DNA of 5,983 nucleotides from Phycisphaerales bacterium (GTDB lineage Bacteria > Planctomycetota > Phycisphaerae > Phycisphaerales > Phycisphaeraceae), in assembly GCA_012031455.1 (NCBI GenBank), contig JAAUTM010000107.1, forward strand, positions 1-5,983. The letters run 5' to 3'. A program made the translations under genes and the position numbers. The notes beneath the pieces are model-generated. The model worked only from the letters and a program-made list of their open reading frames with translations, had not been told where the DNA came from and did no database searches. Of the stretch, positions 4,369-5,983 are shown piece by piece. The stretch's first letter is position 1; the number at the start of each line of letters is the position of its first letter.

Positions 4369-5983
4369 ATGAAACATCCCTCGCGTCAAACGAGTTGGTG
4401 GGTGGCATTGCTCGCCTGGATATGGGTGGCAAGCTGGGTTCTACTTCATCTGCATGGGCGAAGGATTACTGGGCGGCCGTGGAGGCAGGCGATGTTCAGG
4501 CTGTGCAGCGATTCGTCGCGCAGGGAACGGATTTACAGGCAACACATCCTATTAACGGGCCGAACGTCACTCTATCTTGCCGCCCAGTTCGGCCACGAAT
4601 CCCTGGTGCAATATCTGCTGGATGCTAAAGCTCCGATTGATCAACTCACTGCTCATGGCGACACCCCACTCGCCATCGCCTTGGTCCAGGGACACGAACC
4701 AATAGTGAAATTGCTTCTGAGCCATGGTGCTAATCCGCAACTATTTCACAAACCCGCCTACCCTCGCTGTTCTACGCCGCTGAACATGGACGTATTGCCT
4801 TGGCTGAACTTTTGGTTCAACACGGAGTCAGTGTCCATCAAACCAACGATGAAGGGCATACGGCTGTACACCTTGCCGCCCAAAATGGACAACTGGCGAT
4901 GATCCAATGGTTTCATAACAAAGGAGCCAATCTACTTGTCCGTAACCACTACGGACTATCGCCATTTCTGTTTGCCTGCAGTAGTGGTTCGGTGGAAACT
5001 TGTCGTTTTTTTCTGGATCATGGTGCGAGTGCCAACGATCACTATAGTAACGAGTATGGCAACAAGATCGCCGCCATGGGAATAGCTTCTCATCAGGGTC
5101 ACATAGCAGTCGTGGAACTGCTGTTGGAACGCGGTTCCAATAGCCTGACCAACGCGTTGAGTGCCGCAGTGCAACATCGCCGTCATGATTTGGCACGTCA
5201 ATTGGTTGCCCGTGGCGCCGAGCTGCCGGATGAAGGAAAAGCAATTAAATTTGCCTGTTTGAACAACGACCTGGACATGGTGAACTGGCTCATCGAATTA
5301 GGCGATCAGCTTAAAAATTTTACCTTGGAAGATGTTCGAGAAGACGTGATTAAACAAGGCTATGCCTCGGTGTATGTTGCCTTGCTGAAGGCTGAGCGTC
5401 GTTGGCACTCTTTGCCTGCACAACCATGGCACGATACTGCAGACCAATTACTCATCGCCTCGGCTCAAGGCGATGTTACGAAGATGAAACACATATTGAC
5501 TCACAGCCCGCCCCCGGACTCGCAAACCATACCCATCGCACAGACATTCGCAAAGCAGCACGGACGACTGGAGGCACAATTACTACTTTCCAGGCATAGT
5601 CAGCGTGCGGAGCGATTAAAGAAGCTGGCGGAAGATCGGGAAGAGGCTATCAATAAAGCCATCAGAAATTCAGACTTTGATATGATCCGTGGTTTATATG
5701 AGCAAGGCCCTGTGCCCGGCGTTCCGTGGACCCCTGAACAACGCAATGATTTCTTCCGTTCATCCATGAATCAGGACCGATCAGCCAATGCGCATTTTCT
5801 GCTGGATATCGGCCTGATTCCTCAATATAGGCCGAATGATGAATATGTGCAGAGTCTCGTGGAGGAACTCAAAGATTCAAGACTCATTGCCCGACTCCGC
5901 GCACATGGTTTTATATATAAGGAGAAAGTTAAACCTGATCCAGCAGATGCTGTAAACCAGGCAAATATATTGTATGACACGGT
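4369..5983 (+). pseudogene. Exported ankyrin-repeat protein, interrupted by three frame changes, runs off the window
   Basis: Ankyrin repeats are protein-binding helical scaffolds; the partner is unknown. From ATG 4369 the frame gives a signal-peptide-like start (MKHPSRQTS, then hydrophobic WWVALLAWIWVAS). Continuity needs one base more in the G-run 4436-4438, one less in GGGCC 4557-4561, and one more in the A-run 4750-4752. Corrected, about ten repeats follow, for example GRTSLYLAAQFGHESLVQYL, GDTPLAIALVQGHEPIVKLL and GHTAVHLAAQNGQLAMIQWF. Later repeats are increasingly divergent. The frame is then free of stops from 4752 to 5983, giving over 530 residues with the C-terminus outside the window. 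The start is uncertain: no strong ribosome binding site precedes 4369, and ATG 4273 is in the same frame. It may be a true pseudogene or an intact gene with assembly errors in short homopolymers. Confidence 0.85.

Noticed and set aside
4353..4628. Separate short gene of 91 codons within the ankyrin region
   Set aside because: Only its middle (about 4437-4556) matches an ankyrin repeat. Its start is out of frame with the signal-peptide-like leader and its end is out of frame with the following repeats, so it is a fragment of the larger gene.
4828..5244. Minus-strand open frame of 138 codons
   Set aside because: It is antisense to well-formed ankyrin repeats on the plus strand.

Overview
The window reads as an accessory stretch of a bacterial chromosome of middling GC content, with a more GC-rich insertion sequence in the middle. 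An ECF sigma factor, an RsbU/SpoIIE-type phosphatase, a large ankyrin protein and an IS3-family element occur together. That combination would suit a gene-rich environmental bacterium such as a planctomycete, but this is a weak inference and nothing here fixes the taxon.

Layout. On the minus strand, read right to left, lie: an ECF sigma factor remnant (4155 to 3740, one frameshift, region 4 cut off); the insertion sequence (2474-3739, its own genes on the plus strand); a SpoIIE/PP2C-type serine/threonine phosphatase (2473 to 1433) with intact catalytic motifs; a GNAT acetyltransferase frameshifted in its acetyl-CoA loop (1323 to 824); and a HAD-fold protein (759 to 49) that is open along its length but has lost most catalytic residues. 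On the plus strand, diverging from the sigma gene, is a long secreted or membrane-anchored ankyrin-repeat gene (4369 to beyond 5983). It can be read only by joining three frame changes, all within its first 390 bases.

The insertion sequence belongs to the IS3 family and looks like the IS407 group. It is complete: 1266 bp between TGACCTT-type inverted ends, orfA, orfB with DDE residues, and a C CCA AAC slippery heptamer in the correct phase for the -1 shift. It lacks a target duplication. It meets the sigma gene in the middle of region 4 on one side and the ATG of the phosphatase on the other, so flanking DNA was probably lost on insertion or later.

Working together: sigma, phosphatase, acetyltransferase and HAD protein share a strand with short gaps and may once have been a co-transcribed regulatory module. 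RsbU-type phosphatases usually act on STAS anti-anti-sigma proteins. No STAS protein or anti-sigma kinase is visible, and the material lost at the insertion sequence is one place they could have been. With the sigma factor truncated and the GNAT frameshifted, the present locus looks like a module in decay, unless some of the single-base indels are assembly errors.

Two strong palindromic structures sit inside the 3' ends of coding regions: a branched structure at 1442-1508 in the phosphatase tail, and a 14-bp hairpin at 3643-3684 in orfB. They are the least explained DNA in the window.
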